From contig NZ_JAAGKO020000011.1 of NCBI RefSeq assembly GCF_027947535.2, positions 1 to 64,000 of the forward strand: a stretch of DNA of 64,000 bases, read 5' to 3'. Below, piece by piece: positions 36,099 to 45,627 of this stretch. Each line of letters opens with the position of its first letter. Within the stretch, counting starts at the first letter, position 1. The stretch is from Streptantibioticus silvisoli (GTDB lineage: Bacteria > Actinomycetota > Actinomycetes > Streptomycetales > Streptomycetaceae). The notes beneath the pieces are model-generated. The model was given only the letters and a program-made list of their open reading frames with translations, was not told the origin of the DNA and searched no databases. The translations under genes were made by a program, and so were the position numbers.

Positions 36099-36989
36099 TC
36101 ACCCCTTTCCGGCCCGGCGCACGGCCAGCGACAGCCGCGGCGGGCGTTGCAGCCCCAGGCCCCGGCGGGCGTCGCCGAGCACGCTGTCCAGGTCGTCGCG
36201 TACGTCGTCCAGCGCCCGGAAGTGCGACTCGGCGCGGACCTTGGCCCGGCGCCGGCCGACCGCGACGCGCACCGACTGCACGCCCGGCACCTCCAGGGCC
36301 CGGTCCCGCAGCACCAGCGCGGCGGCGTCCCGGTCCAGGCCGGCCCGGATGCGCCCGGGTCCCGGCCGCATCGCCAGCACCTGCCGCAGGCCGGGCGTCG
36401 CCGCCAGCACCAGCAGCCACAGGCCGAGCGCGGCGGCGAGCGCGGCGCCGGCCAGCACCCAGGTGTCGTCCAGCGGACGGGTCGCCAGTTCCCGGGCGAC
36501 CCGCACCCGCCAGGCCATCGCCCGGCGGCCGGCCCGCACGGCGGCGACGTCGTACAGCAGCAGGCCGCTGCCCGCCAGCACCAGCAGCGCGGTGATCAGC
36601 GCCGGCAGCCGGCGCGGCGACCAGAACCGCTTGCCCCGCCCGCCCGGCCGCGGCCCCGGCTCGGCGTGCTCCTCGGGAACGCGCGCGTTGAGCGGCGGAA
36701 CGGGCCCGGCACCGGCCGGGTCGTCCCCGCCGCCGGTGGTACGGTCGCGCTCCGCGGGGTCGCCGGGGTCGAGGTCGCGGTGGCCGGGGTCGCCGGTGCC
36801 GGCGTCGCCGCCGCGGTCGCGGGGGTCGGCGGCGCGGTGCGCCCCGGAGCCGGACGTACCGGACGCCGGACCGGACGCGGTGCCGGACGTACCGGACCCG
36901 GCACCGGACGCCGGACCGGAGACGCCGGACGTACCGGAGCCGCCGGGGGGCCGCGCGGTGCCGGGGGGTTCCGCGCCGGGGTCGGTCAT
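36099..36989 (-). CDS. DUF6286-type membrane protein of the Asp23 operon
   Basis: The 296-residue protein has a long low-complexity N-terminal half (Gly/Ser/Thr/Pro, then Asp/Arg), two transmembrane helices (about 130-148 and 177-197) and a C-terminal domain (LVLRDRALEVPGVQSVRVAVGRRRAKVRAESHF) that again looks like an Asp23-type fold. The ATG at 36989 overlaps the stop of the upstream Asp23 gene by 4 nt and follows GGGAGG. It lies between the Asp23 and AmaP genes. The low-complexity segment is coded by a 12-15-bp GGAC-CCGGA-type repeat. Confidence 0.8.
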   Translation of the reverse strand: MTDPGAEPPGTARPPGGSGTSGVSGPASGAGSGTSGTASGPASGTSGSGAHRAADPRDRGGDAGTGDPGHRDLDPGDPAERDRTTGGGDDPAGAGPVPPLNARVPEEHAEPGPRPGGRGKRFWSPRRLPALITALLVLAGSGLLLYDVAAVRAGRRAMAWRVRVARELATRPLDDTWVLAGAALAAALGLWLLVLAATPGLRQVLAMRPGPGRIRAGLDRDAAALVLRDRALEVPGVQSVRVAVGRRRAKVRAESHFRALDDVRDDLDSVLGDARRGLGLQRPPRLSLAVRRAGKG

Positions 36990-37393
36990 GACAGCCTCCC
37001 GTGGTCGGCGGTCATGGCCGAGGAGTGCAGGTGTTCCACCTCGACGGAGACCTCGCGCACCGTCATGTCGCACAGTTCGCCGACCCGGTCGATGACGTGC
37101 CGGCGGACCGCGGCGCAGACCGCGCGCAGGTCGGCGGGGTAGCCCAGGTCGACGTAGAGCCGGATCTTGGCCAGTCCGCGGCCGCCGCCGCGGGCCCCGC
37201 CGGCCGGGCGGACGCTCACCGACGCCTGCGGGAAGCGGTCCCGGGGCACCAGGTGGTCGGTGGGCAGGCCGCGCAGCACCTCACGGGCGGCCTGCGAGGC
37301 GATCCGGCCCACCACCCGGTCGGCGATCCGGGTCGCGCCGCGGTCGGCCGCCGCCACCCGGGGCACGGCCTGGTCGGGCACGGTGGCGGTCAC
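36986..37393 (-). CDS. Asp23/Gls24-family envelope stress protein (second copy)
   Basis: This 135-residue Asp23-like protein has IADRVVGRIASQAAREV and the later VYVDLGYPADLRAVCAAVRRHVIDRVGELCDMTVREVSVEVEHL segments of the family. Its GTG start overlaps the preceding gene's stop (GTGA), and its own stop overlaps the next gene's ATG, so it is tightly coupled within the operon. Confidence 0.88.
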   Translation of the reverse strand: MTATVPDQAVPRVAAADRGATRIADRVVGRIASQAAREVLRGLPTDHLVPRDRFPQASVSVRPAGGARGGGRGLAKIRLYVDLGYPADLRAVCAAVRRHVIDRVGELCDMTVREVSVEVEHLHSSAMTADHGRLS

Positions 37394-37578
37394 CGGCGCC
37401 GGTCACGGTCGCGCGGCCGGAAGATGTCGCCGGGGTCGAGGTCGCCGTCGAGGAAGCGGCCGACCAGGAACCCGACCGCGCCGAGCGCCGCCACCAGCAA
37501 GAACGCGCCGAACCCGCCGAAGTACCCGGCGAACGCCAGGGCCATTCCGGTGATCAGACCCACTACGGCCATGCTCAT
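37390..37578 (-). CDS. DUF2273-like small membrane protein
   Basis: This 62-residue protein has two transmembrane helices (MSMAVVGLITGMALAFAGYF and GAFLLVAALGAVGFLVGRFL) and a basic, Asp/Arg-rich tail. In Firmicutes, DUF2273 proteins sit between AmaP and Asp23 genes, and this one is in the equivalent place. ATG 37578 has GGGGAG 6 nt upstream. Confidence 0.82.
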   Translation of the reverse strand: MSMAVVGLITGMALAFAGYFGGFGAFLLVAALGAVGFLVGRFLDGDLDPGDIFRPRDRDRRR

Positions 37579-37642
37579 CGTCCGCTCCCCGTCATCGTCC
37601 GCATCGAGGACCACTCGTCCTGCCGTCCGTCATCGCCGGGAC

Positions 37643-38110
37643 TCACTGGACCCGCGTCTCGGGATCGTCGTCCTCCTCGTCGGGCAGCTTGACGTCGCCG
37701 ACCGCGATGTTGACCTCGACGACCTCCAGGCCGGTCATCCGCTCGACGCCGGCGATGACGTTCTCCCGCACGGCGCGGGCCACCTCGGCGATGGACACCC
37801 CGTACTCCACGACGATGTCGATGTCGATGGCGGTCTGCACCTCGCCGACCTCGGCCTTGACGCCGCGGGTGGCGGTGCGGCCGCTGCCGGGGACCCGGTC
37901 GCGGACCGCGCCCAGGGTGCGGGCGAACCCGGTGCCGAGCGCGTGCACGCCGACGACGTCGCGGGCGGCCAGCCCCGCGATCTTCTCGACGACGCCGTCC
38001 GCGATGGTGGTCCGCCCGCGGGTCGCCGGGTCGCCCAGCTGTCCCTCGCGCGGCCGGCCGCTCCCCAGCGGGGTGCCCCGGCCCGTGCTGTCCTTCGCCA
38101 TGTCCGTCAC
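37643..38110 (-). CDS. Asp23/Gls24-family envelope stress protein (first copy)
   Basis: This 155-residue first gene of the operon has the classical Asp23 pattern: TTIADGVVEKIAGLAARDVVGVHALG, AEVGEVQTAIDIDIVVEYGVSIAEVARAVRENVIAGVERMTGLEVVEVNIAVGDVKL. The start may be GTG 38110 (VTDMAKDS) or ATG 38101; GAGAGG precedes the former. Asp23 proteins form membrane-associated assemblies involved in cell-envelope homeostasis. Confidence 0.92.
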   Translation of the reverse strand: MTDMAKDSTGRGTPLGSGRPREGQLGDPATRGRTTIADGVVEKIAGLAARDVVGVHALGTGFARTLGAVRDRVPGSGRTATRGVKAEVGEVQTAIDIDIVVEYGVSIAEVARAVRENVIAGVERMTGLEVVEVNIAVGDVKLPDEEDDDPETRVQ

Positions 38111-38302
38111 AGCGGGTCGTCCTCTCGATCGGCGGACCTGATACGCGGTCACTCCACGCCAGCGTATGCGCGCCTGCCCGGCCGTGCCGGAGAGTTGGCC
38201 CCCGACGCGCCGCCATCGGGGTGAACCCGGGCGTGAGCCGGGCGCCGGGCGCAAGATGGCAGCCAGTCAGCAGGCGTTGCTGGGCCGGTGACAGGAGACG
38301 TG

Positions 38303-39046
38303 ATGACCGCGGACGGATTGCTCCAGGCGGTACGAGGACAGGTCGGCGCGGGCCGCACGCTGCCGCTGGGCGGGCCGGCGGACGGCTGCTGGATCACCGA
38401 ACGGGCGGTGGCGCGGGTGCTGCGGGAGGCCGAACGCACGGTGCCGGGGGTGGCGCTGGACCGGGTGCGGGTGCGGCTGGCCGACCCGGACGCGCACGAC
38501 TGGGGTGCGGTGCGGACCGCGAATCCGGCGGCGCCGCCGAGCGCGATGCCGGCCGGGCCGTTGCGGATCGAGGCGGACTTCGCGGCCCGGCCGGACCGCC
38601 CGCTGCCGCGCACCGCCGACCTGCTCAGGGCGGTGCTGGCCGCGCTGGCGGCGGACCGGCTGGGCCTGGTGGTGACCGCGATCGACCTGCGGGCGGTGGG
38701 ACTGCTGGGCCCGCTGGACGCGGACCGCCCGATGGCGGACCCGGACGAGGCGGGGCTGGAGACGGGGCCCGACGCCGCGGCCGGGCCGGTGGGGGACGCC
38801 GCGGGCGCGGACGGACCGGCGGACGCGGTGGTGGCGGCGGCGCTGAAGGTGGGCGGGGTGCGGGGGGCCGCCGCCCGGTGGACCGCGGGGGGTGTGCGGG
38901 CGTACGTCACGGTGGACGGCGGGTTCCGGGCGCTGGACGTGGCGGTGGCGGTGCGTACCGCCGTCACGGTGGCGGCGGCCGGCGAGCGGGCGGCGGCGGA
39001 CGGCCCGGCGCCGGCCACCGCTGTCGTGGTGACCGGCGCGGGGTGA
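38303..39046 (+). CDS. Nucleopolyhedrovirus P10-family (Asp23-linked) protein
   Basis: The 247-residue protein matches the streptomycete family labelled 'nucleopolyhedrovirus P10 family', a name that says nothing about function. It has an Asp23-like N-terminal half (CWITERAVARVLREAERTVPGVALDRVRV) and a second repeat at the end (GVRAYVTVDGGFRALDVAVAVRTAVTVAA). It is divergent from the Asp23/AmaP operon, sharing its 192-bp promoter region, so co-regulation is likely. ATG 38303 follows AGGAGACGTG. Confidence 0.75.
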   Translation: MTADGLLQAVRGQVGAGRTLPLGGPADGCWITERAVARVLREAERTVPGVALDRVRVRLADPDAHDWGAVRTANPAAPPSAMPAGPLRIEADFAARPDRPLPRTADLLRAVLAALAADRLGLVVTAIDLRAVGLLGPLDADRPMADPDEAGLETGPDAAAGPVGDAAGADGPADAVVAAALKVGGVRGAAARWTAGGVRAYVTVDGGFRALDVAVAVRTAVTVAAAGERAAADGPAPATAVVVTGAG

Positions 39047-39060
39047 GGCGGTGCGGGGCG

Positions 39061-39864
39061 TCAGTCGCCGAGGCCGGCCAGGTCCCGCAGGCGGCGGCCC
39101 TGCGCGGCGCGTTCGGCGGCGCGCTGGTCGTCCAGGTCGCGGTCGGCGGCGCCGGACAGCAGGCCCTTGAGCTCCACGACCGCGTCGCGGGCCGGGGCGA
39201 GCAGGGCGGCGGTGAGGTCCTGGACGGCGGCGTCGAGCTCGGCGGCCGGCACGGCGAGGTTGGCCAGGCCGGTGCGGACCGCCTCGTCGGCGTGCACGAA
39301 GCGGCCGGTGGCGCAGATCTCCAGGGCCCGGGCGTAGCCGACCAGCGCGACCAGCGGCCGGGTGCCGGTCAGGTCGGGCACCAGGCCGAGGCTGGTCTCA
39401 CGCATGGCGAACTGCACGTCGTCCGCGCACACCCGCAGGTCGCAGGAGAGCGCGAGCTGGAACCCGGCGCCGATGGCGTGCCCCTGCACGACGGCGACCG
39501 TGATCAGGTCGGTGCGCCGCCACCAGGTGAACGCCTCCTGGTAGCCGGCGATGACCGCGTCGAGTTCGGCCTCGGTACCGCGGGCCATGTCGACGAAGGA
39601 CGGCTCCCCGGCGAAGCCCTCCGGGGTGAACGCCTGCCGGTCCAGACCCGCCGAGAACGAGACGCCCTCGGCGCGCAGCAGCGCGACCCGTACGCTGCCG
39701 GGCAGCAGGCGGCCGGCCTCGGCCAGCGCCCGCCACAGGGCGGGCGACTGGGCGTTGCGCTTGCCCGCGTTGCACAACGTGACGGTGGCCACGGCGCCGT
39801 CCGGGTGGACGGTCAGCCGTACGCCGTCGCGGTCGAGCAGCGCTGCGGTGGTCGGGTCGGACAT
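39061..39864 (-). CDS. Enoyl-CoA hydratase/isomerase family protein
   Basis: The 267-residue crotonase-fold protein has the oxyanion-hole segment FSAGLDRQAF and VVQGHAIGAGFQLALSCDLRVCADD, where an Asp replaces one of the Glu catalytic residues of classical hydratases (MRETSLGLVPDLTGTRPL). It may act on an unidentified acyl-CoA. ATG 39864 follows GGAGG. It is convergent with the P10-family gene, only 14 bp apart, and downstream of gbn. Confidence 0.9.
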   Translation of the reverse strand: MSDPTTAALLDRDGVRLTVHPDGAVATVTLCNAGKRNAQSPALWRALAEAGRLLPGSVRVALLRAEGVSFSAGLDRQAFTPEGFAGEPSFVDMARGTEAELDAVIAGYQEAFTWWRRTDLITVAVVQGHAIGAGFQLALSCDLRVCADDVQFAMRETSLGLVPDLTGTRPLVALVGYARALEICATGRFVHADEAVRTGLANLAVPAAELDAAVQDLTAALLAPARDAVVELKGLLSGAADRDLDDQRAAERAAQGRRLRDLAGLGD

Positions 39865-39972
39865 CGGGTGCCTCCGGACGGGCGGGAACGGGATCACCGA
39901 ACAGTGATTACCGAACAGTAACCACTGAAGCGCCCGTTCCGCCGTCCGGGTGACAACCGGACCGGCGGCCGG

Positions 39973-40191
39973 TCAGGCGGCGGCCTTCTTTCCCCTGGTC
40001 GCACCTCCGCGGCCGCGGAGAGCCACACCGGACTCACTCAGCATGCGGTGGATGAATCCGTAGGACCGGCCCGTCTCCTCGGCCAGCGCCCGGATACTCG
40101 CACCGGAGTCGTATTTCCTCTTGAGGTCAGCCGCGAGCTTTTCGCGCGCGGCGCCGGTCACCCGGCTGCCCTTCTTCAGAGTCTCGGCCAC
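39973..40191 (-). CDS. gbn: GATC-binding nucleoid-associated protein Gbn
   Basis: This 72-residue basic protein has a helix-turn-helix (KKYDSG-like ASIRALAEETGRSYGFIHRMLSESG) and a Lys-rich tail (GRGGATRGKKAAA). It matches S. coelicolor Gbn (SCO1839), a small nucleoid protein that binds GATC sites and affects development (recalled). The GTG at 40191 has GGAGGAGG just upstream; an ATG at 40227, also with GGAGGGG upstream, would add 12 residues. A GATC sits directly before that ATG, so self-binding is possible. Confidence 0.9.
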   Translation of the reverse strand: MAETLKKGSRVTGAAREKLAADLKRKYDSGASIRALAEETGRSYGFIHRMLSESGVALRGRGGATRGKKAAA

Positions 40192-40227
40192 CCGTGCCTC
40201 CTCCAGGAAGTGCCTTCGGACTCTCAT

Positions 40228-40598
40228 GATCACCCCTCCGGCGCTTCCTGGCCACCCATTCGGCAAGTCGAGTGGCACAACATCCGCCGTGCGTTCGGCC
40301 GGGCACAGGGAGTATCCGGCCGCGCTCCGGCCGCCGGGCACCGGAACGTTTCCGCAGCGCTCACCGGCGCGATCGTGAAACCGCTGGTCATCACGGTGCG
40401 TAAGGAGCGCCGGGCACGGGCGGGCATGAGCGTCCCCCGCCCCGGGGACGGTGGACGCCCCGGGACGGGGGATGAAACCGGCTCGTGCGGATGACGGAGG
40501 CCGGATCGGCCGAAAGATCCCCTCCGGCCCGCGCGGGCACCCGCGACGGCGCGGCCGGCGCCCTCGGCACCCGCACCGCCGCGGTGCCGGCGGCGCGG
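40228..40598. other. Intergenic region between gbn and the ABC-F gene
   Basis: These 371 bp contain a GATC at 40229-40232, a CCCCGCCCCGGGG-type inverted repeat near 40435-40475 that may terminate the ABC-F transcript, and no ORF that I can support. The gbn promoter should be at its left end; no clear -35/-10 pair was found. Confidence 0.5.
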
Positions 40599-42197
<1,599 letters not shown>

Positions 42198-42266
42198 GGA
42201 AGGAACTCCAGGGCAGGACCAGGACAGGGATGGACGGCAGGACGGACGGGCGGGGCCGGTTGCCGT

Positions 42267-42290
42267 CTAGTGCACGAGGTTGACTGCCAT
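42267..42290 (-). CDS. 7-codon leader ORF (MAVNLVH) upstream of the ABC-F gene
   Basis: On the minus strand ATG-GCA-GTC-AAC-CTC-GTG-CAC-TAG encodes MAVNLVH. It starts 93 nt upstream of the ABC-F GTG and ends 70 nt before it. A TAGACT -10 box lies 7 nt before its ATG, so the mRNA would begin at or near this ORF. Upstream peptides of this kind control several known ABC-F resistance genes by ribosome stalling; this is an inference from position, not shown here. Confidence 0.5.
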   Translation of the reverse strand: MAVNLVH

Positions 42291-42297
42291 GGGCGTC

Positions 42298-42303
42298 AGT
42301 CTA
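42298..42303 (-). promoter_or_regulatory. -10 box of the leader/ABC-F transcript
   Basis: TAGACT on the minus strand fits the TANNNT streptomycete -10 consensus and is spaced 7 nt from the leader ATG, the typical distance for a leaderless start. I found no strong -35. Confidence 0.55.
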
Positions 42304-42614
42304 CCGGGCGCCGCGACGGCGCCCGGTGGGCCCGGGAGCGGGGCCGCCCGGCCGGCGCCGCGGCGGCGGCCCGCCGCGGGGTGCCGGTGCGGGATGCCGG
42401 TGCGGGATGCCGGTGCGCGGGGCCGGGATGTCCCCGGGGTGCCGGCGGGCGGGGCCGGGATGTCTCCGGGGTGCCGGCGGGCGGGGCCGGGGCGTCCCTG
42501 CGGTGCCGGCGCGCGGGGCCGGCATGTTCCGGGGGCGGCGCGCGGGGCCGACGCGTCCCCGCGGTGCCGGCGCGCGTCCCTGCGGGGGCCGGGCCGGCGG
42601 CCCGGCCCCCGGGG
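42302..42614. repeat. Five 32-bp tandem repeats plus a 13-bp repeat, 3' of the HEAT-like gene
   Basis: Three 13-bp units (TGCCGGTGCGGGA, 42382-42419) are followed by five units of 29-32 bp beginning GGGCCGGGATGTCCCCGGGG-like at 42420, 42452, 42484, 42516 and 42545. The first two differ by one base. The block fills the gap between the ABC-F leader promoter and the stop codon of the gene at 42615. Confidence 0.85.
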
Positions 42615-44012
42615 TCATTCGCCTCCGGTGTGGACCTCGAACGCGGCGCGGCGGACGGCCTTGGCGAGCGCGGGGTCGGGGTGGGCGGAGGCGAGGGCGA
42701 CCAGGACCTGGACGGTGCGCGGGTGGCCGGTGGCGCGGATCTCCTCCAGCAGGCGCGGGACCGGTCCCTGAAGCGCCGTCTCCAGGTGGCCGACGAGCAG
42801 CTGGCTCTCGCCGTGTTCGGCGACCGCGGCGGCGGTGTCGACCCACAGCCAGGTGGCCTCCTCGCGGGTGAGCAGCGCGGCCTGCTCCTCCGGCTCCAGC
42901 CCCTGCTCCTCCGCCAGCCACAGCACCGCGTACGGGCGCAGCATCGGTTCGTCGACGACGGCGCGCACGGCGGGTTCGGCGGGCGCGCCGACGGTGCGCA
43001 GCGCCTCGAAGGCCAGCCCGCGCAGCAGCGCGTCGTCGCCGCGGGCCACGTCGAGCAGCTCCCCGACGGCCTGCCGGACCGGGCGGGCGGCCAGCCACGC
43101 CTTGTACTCGGTACGGGCCGGGCCGGGCGAGTACTGGGCGCAGGCGCGCAGCAGGTCCTCGGCGGACTGCTCGATGTGGCCGGCCGGGCCCTGCGCGGCG
43201 ACGCAGATCTGTTCCAGCTTCACCCAGACCGCCCAGCTGCCCAGCTCGGTCAGCACGACGTCCTCGGTGGCCCCCGCGCGGGTGCGCAGCGCGCCGACGC
43301 CGACCAGCGCGTCGAGCGTCCACTCCAGCAGCGCGGCCAGCGGCGCGGCGGCACCGTCGGGCTGCTCGGTGGGCGGTTCGTGGCGTTCGGTGCGCAGCTC
43401 GGCGACTCGGGCGGTGAGCAGGTCGAGCAGGGCCTCGACGGCGACCGGGCCGGAGGACAGGTGCAGCAGCGACAGCAGTTGCGGGGCGGCCTCGACGACC
43501 TCGGCGATCAGCGACAGGTCGCCGAGGGCGGGCGCGGGGTGGTAGAGCGACCAGGCGTCGAACAGGGCGACCCAGCCGCGCAGGATCGCGGTGTCGTCCC
43601 CGGTCCACGCGCGTAGCCGCCATCCCGGCCGTGCGGTGCCGTCCCGGATCTCGATCAGGCCGGCGAGTCTCGCCTGGTCCCAGGCGGCCGCCACCTGATC
43701 GTGCGTCAGCTTCAGTGCCGCTGCCGCGAGTTGGAGTTCGGCCAGCGGCAGCGTGCCGCTGGGCTCCGGGTGCAGCGGGCCGCTGCGGGCGGCGCGGCCG
43801 GTGCGGGTGTCCGCCGGGTCGGCCCAGTACGCGAGCCGGGCCGCGTCGGCCAGTACGGCCCTCGCCAGGGCCGCGAGTTCGGCGTTGGCGGGGGTTCCGT
43901 CGGGCGGGCGGGGCGGCCCGGTGCGGCGGGCCTGGGCGGCCCTCCGCACAGCCGCGATCGGCTGCTGGTTCACGAGCCGGAGCTTGGTGTCGCGCTGGGA
44001 ACGGGACGTCAC
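42615..44012 (-). CDS. HEAT-like alpha-helical protein of unknown function
   Basis: The 465-residue protein starts with a Gln/Arg-rich helix (LVNQQPIAAVRRAAQARR), then a winged-helix-like part (LKLTHDQVAAAWDQARLAGLIEIRDG) and a long all-helical half with repeat-like blocks (DDALLRGLAFEALRTVGAPAEPAVRAV; HPRTVQVLVALASAHPDPALAKAVRRAAFEV), suggestive of HEAT repeats. No catalytic motif is seen. It is paralogous to the protein at 62248. The GTG at 44012 lies 7 nt after a TAAGAC -10 with TTGGGA 17 bp upstream, so the mRNA is probably leaderless. Confidence 0.8.
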   Translation of the reverse strand: MTSRSQRDTKLRLVNQQPIAAVRRAAQARRTGPPRPPDGTPANAELAALARAVLADAARLAYWADPADTRTGRAARSGPLHPEPSGTLPLAELQLAAAALKLTHDQVAAAWDQARLAGLIEIRDGTARPGWRLRAWTGDDTAILRGWVALFDAWSLYHPAPALGDLSLIAEVVEAAPQLLSLLHLSSGPVAVEALLDLLTARVAELRTERHEPPTEQPDGAAAPLAALLEWTLDALVGVGALRTRAGATEDVVLTELGSWAVWVKLEQICVAAQGPAGHIEQSAEDLLRACAQYSPGPARTEYKAWLAARPVRQAVGELLDVARGDDALLRGLAFEALRTVGAPAEPAVRAVVDEPMLRPYAVLWLAEEQGLEPEEQAALLTREEATWLWVDTAAAVAEHGESQLLVGHLETALQGPVPRLLEEIRATGHPRTVQVLVALASAHPDPALAKAVRRAAFEVHTGGE

Positions 44013-44019
44013 GGGAGAA

Positions 44020-44048
44020 GTCTTACGGGTGACCGACCGGAATCCCAA
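44020..44048 (-). promoter_or_regulatory. Promoter of the HEAT-like gene
   Basis: TTGGGA (44043-44048 antisense) and TAAGAC (44020-44025) are separated by 17 bp and followed by 7 nt to the GTG start, a vegetative-type promoter giving a leaderless transcript. Confidence 0.6.
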
Positions 44049-44252
44049 ACGAGCGGTCCGCGGACCCGGCGGACGGTCCCTTTCGCACCGTTCGCCCCGG
44101 TCATCGGGCCCGGGACGCCGCCGAACGCTCTCCCGGCGCCCCGGACGGGCGGACTCCCGCACGGCACGCCGCGGCGCGGGAGCCGGACGCGGTACGCGTC
44201 CGGCGGAGGTTCGCGGTGCGTCTGCGCCGGTCCCGGTCCCGGTCCCGGTCGG

Positions 44253-44302
44253 TCATATCAGCGGCACCGCCGTACGTCGGATCAGCGGCCGACCGGCGTA
44301 CG
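44253..44302. repeat. Repeats copying the hydrolase stop region
   Basis: The antisense stop and last codons TCACATCAGCGG (44303-44314) recur as TCGGATCAGCGG at 44277 and TCATATCAGCGG at 44253, each preceded by GTACGTC- or GGTC-type sequence. The period is 24-26 bp. Confidence 0.8.
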
Positions 44303-45439
44303 TCACATCAGCGGGGTGAGGAAGCGGCGCAGCGACTCCTCGTACGCGTCGGGGTCGACGTTCCACATGCCCTGGTGCTCGGCGCCGTCGACCCGGAAGA
44401 GGGTGACGAGGTCGGGGCGGCGGGCGGCGAACGCGCGGCTGGTGCGCCAGGGGGCGACCGAGTCGCCGGGGCCGTGCGCGACGAAGGTCGGCACGGTCAG
44501 CCGGTCGGGGTCGGCCGAGCCGGTGAGCGGGCCGCCGTACAGCCCGGTGCGGCCGGCCACCGCGCGGGTGGCCAGCGGCAGGAACACGCCCGGCACCCCG
44601 TGCTCACGGGCCAGCGAACGCACCACCGCCTGCCATTCGAGCACCGGCGAGTCCAGCACCAGACCGGCGATGCGGTCGCGCAACGGGGACAGGTCGGCGG
44701 TGCGCAGCGCCATCGCCGCGCCGGTCGACCAGCCGTGGATCACCACCCGCCGGGCGCCGTAGTGGACCGCGTGCCGCAGCGCGGCGTCCACGTCGCGCCA
44801 TTCGGTGTCGCCCAGGTGCGAGACCCGGTCCGGGGACTTCGGCGCGCCGGGGTCGTTGCGGTAGCTGACCGACAGCACCGGGAAGCCGAGCCGGTGCAGC
44901 AACGGCAGGACGGCGAGCGGCTGTTCACGCGTGGCGCCGAGGCCGTGCACGGCGATGACCCAGGTGGCCCGGTCGCCGGGGACGAACCAGGCGGGCAGAT
45001 GGCCGAGTTCGCTCTCGACGGGGTCCTCGGCGTACCGCAGGCCGTGCGTCTCGTGGGGGTTGCCGGCGTGGACCTGCGGGGTGATGCGGACCCGGCTGCC
45101 GGGCTTGAGCCATCCGCGCTGCGGCAGCAGCAGTTCACGGGTGACGGTGGTCGGGGTGGTGTCCAGCACCGCGCCGACGGCGGCGTGCGCCGGCTCCCCC
45201 GACGCGCCGTTCGACGTGCCCTGGAGCCCGTAGACGCCGCGCCGCACGGTGGCCAGCGACCGCGTGAGGGTGACGCGGTCGGGCCGCACGTCGTGCACGG
45301 TGAGGGCGCCGCCGTCCGGGGTGGGATCCGGCCGGGGGCGCAGTGCGTAACGGGACGCGAACCGGCCGGCCGCCACCGCGGCCGCACCGGCACCCACACA
45401 GGAGACGGCGGCCACACTCGCCGCGGTACGGAGGCGCAT
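44303..45439 (-). CDS. Alpha/beta hydrolase, membrane-anchored
   Basis: The 378-residue protein has an N-terminal hydrophobic segment (about 5-25) that is either an uncleaved anchor or a signal peptide, then an alpha/beta-hydrolase fold: VIAVHGLGATREQ (oxyanion region), the nucleophile elbow GWSTGAA (GxSxG, near 250) and a late HQGM histidine. Asp in GPGDSVAP completes the triad. Substrate unknown; the length and N-terminal region fit peptidase-like or lipase-like cell-surface hydrolases. Confidence 0.9.
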   Translation of the reverse strand: MRLRTAASVAAVSCVGAGAAAVAAGRFASRYALRPRPDPTPDGGALTVHDVRPDRVTLTRSLATVRRGVYGLQGTSNGASGEPAHAAVGAVLDTTPTTVTRELLLPQRGWLKPGSRVRITPQVHAGNPHETHGLRYAEDPVESELGHLPAWFVPGDRATWVIAVHGLGATREQPLAVLPLLHRLGFPVLSVSYRNDPGAPKSPDRVSHLGDTEWRDVDAALRHAVHYGARRVVIHGWSTGAAMALRTADLSPLRDRIAGLVLDSPVLEWQAVVRSLAREHGVPGVFLPLATRAVAGRTGLYGGPLTGSADPDRLTVPTFVAHGPGDSVAPWRTSRAFAARRPDLVTLFRVDGAEHQGMWNVDPDAYEESLRRFLTPLM

Positions 45440-45627
45440 CTTCCCCAGTGTCGGTGAACGGACGGATTCCGGCCACCCCGCCCGGCACCGGTGCGGCCGG
45501 TCGGGGGTAGCGGCGCGGGCCGGTCGACCCGGTTTCGGCGCGGCCGGCTGGCGGAGACGGTGCGGCCGGTCGGCGCGAGCGGTGCGGCCGGTCGGCGGCG
45601 CCGTGTCCCGCTGCGCTCCGGCGCCGG
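45440..45627. repeat. Repeat-rich gap between hydrolase and aldolase genes
   Basis: A unit GGTGCGGCCGGTCGGCG occurs about four times (near 45490, 45524, 45560 and 45580). The region holds the hydrolase promoter at its left end and the aldolase 3' end at its right. Confidence 0.65.
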
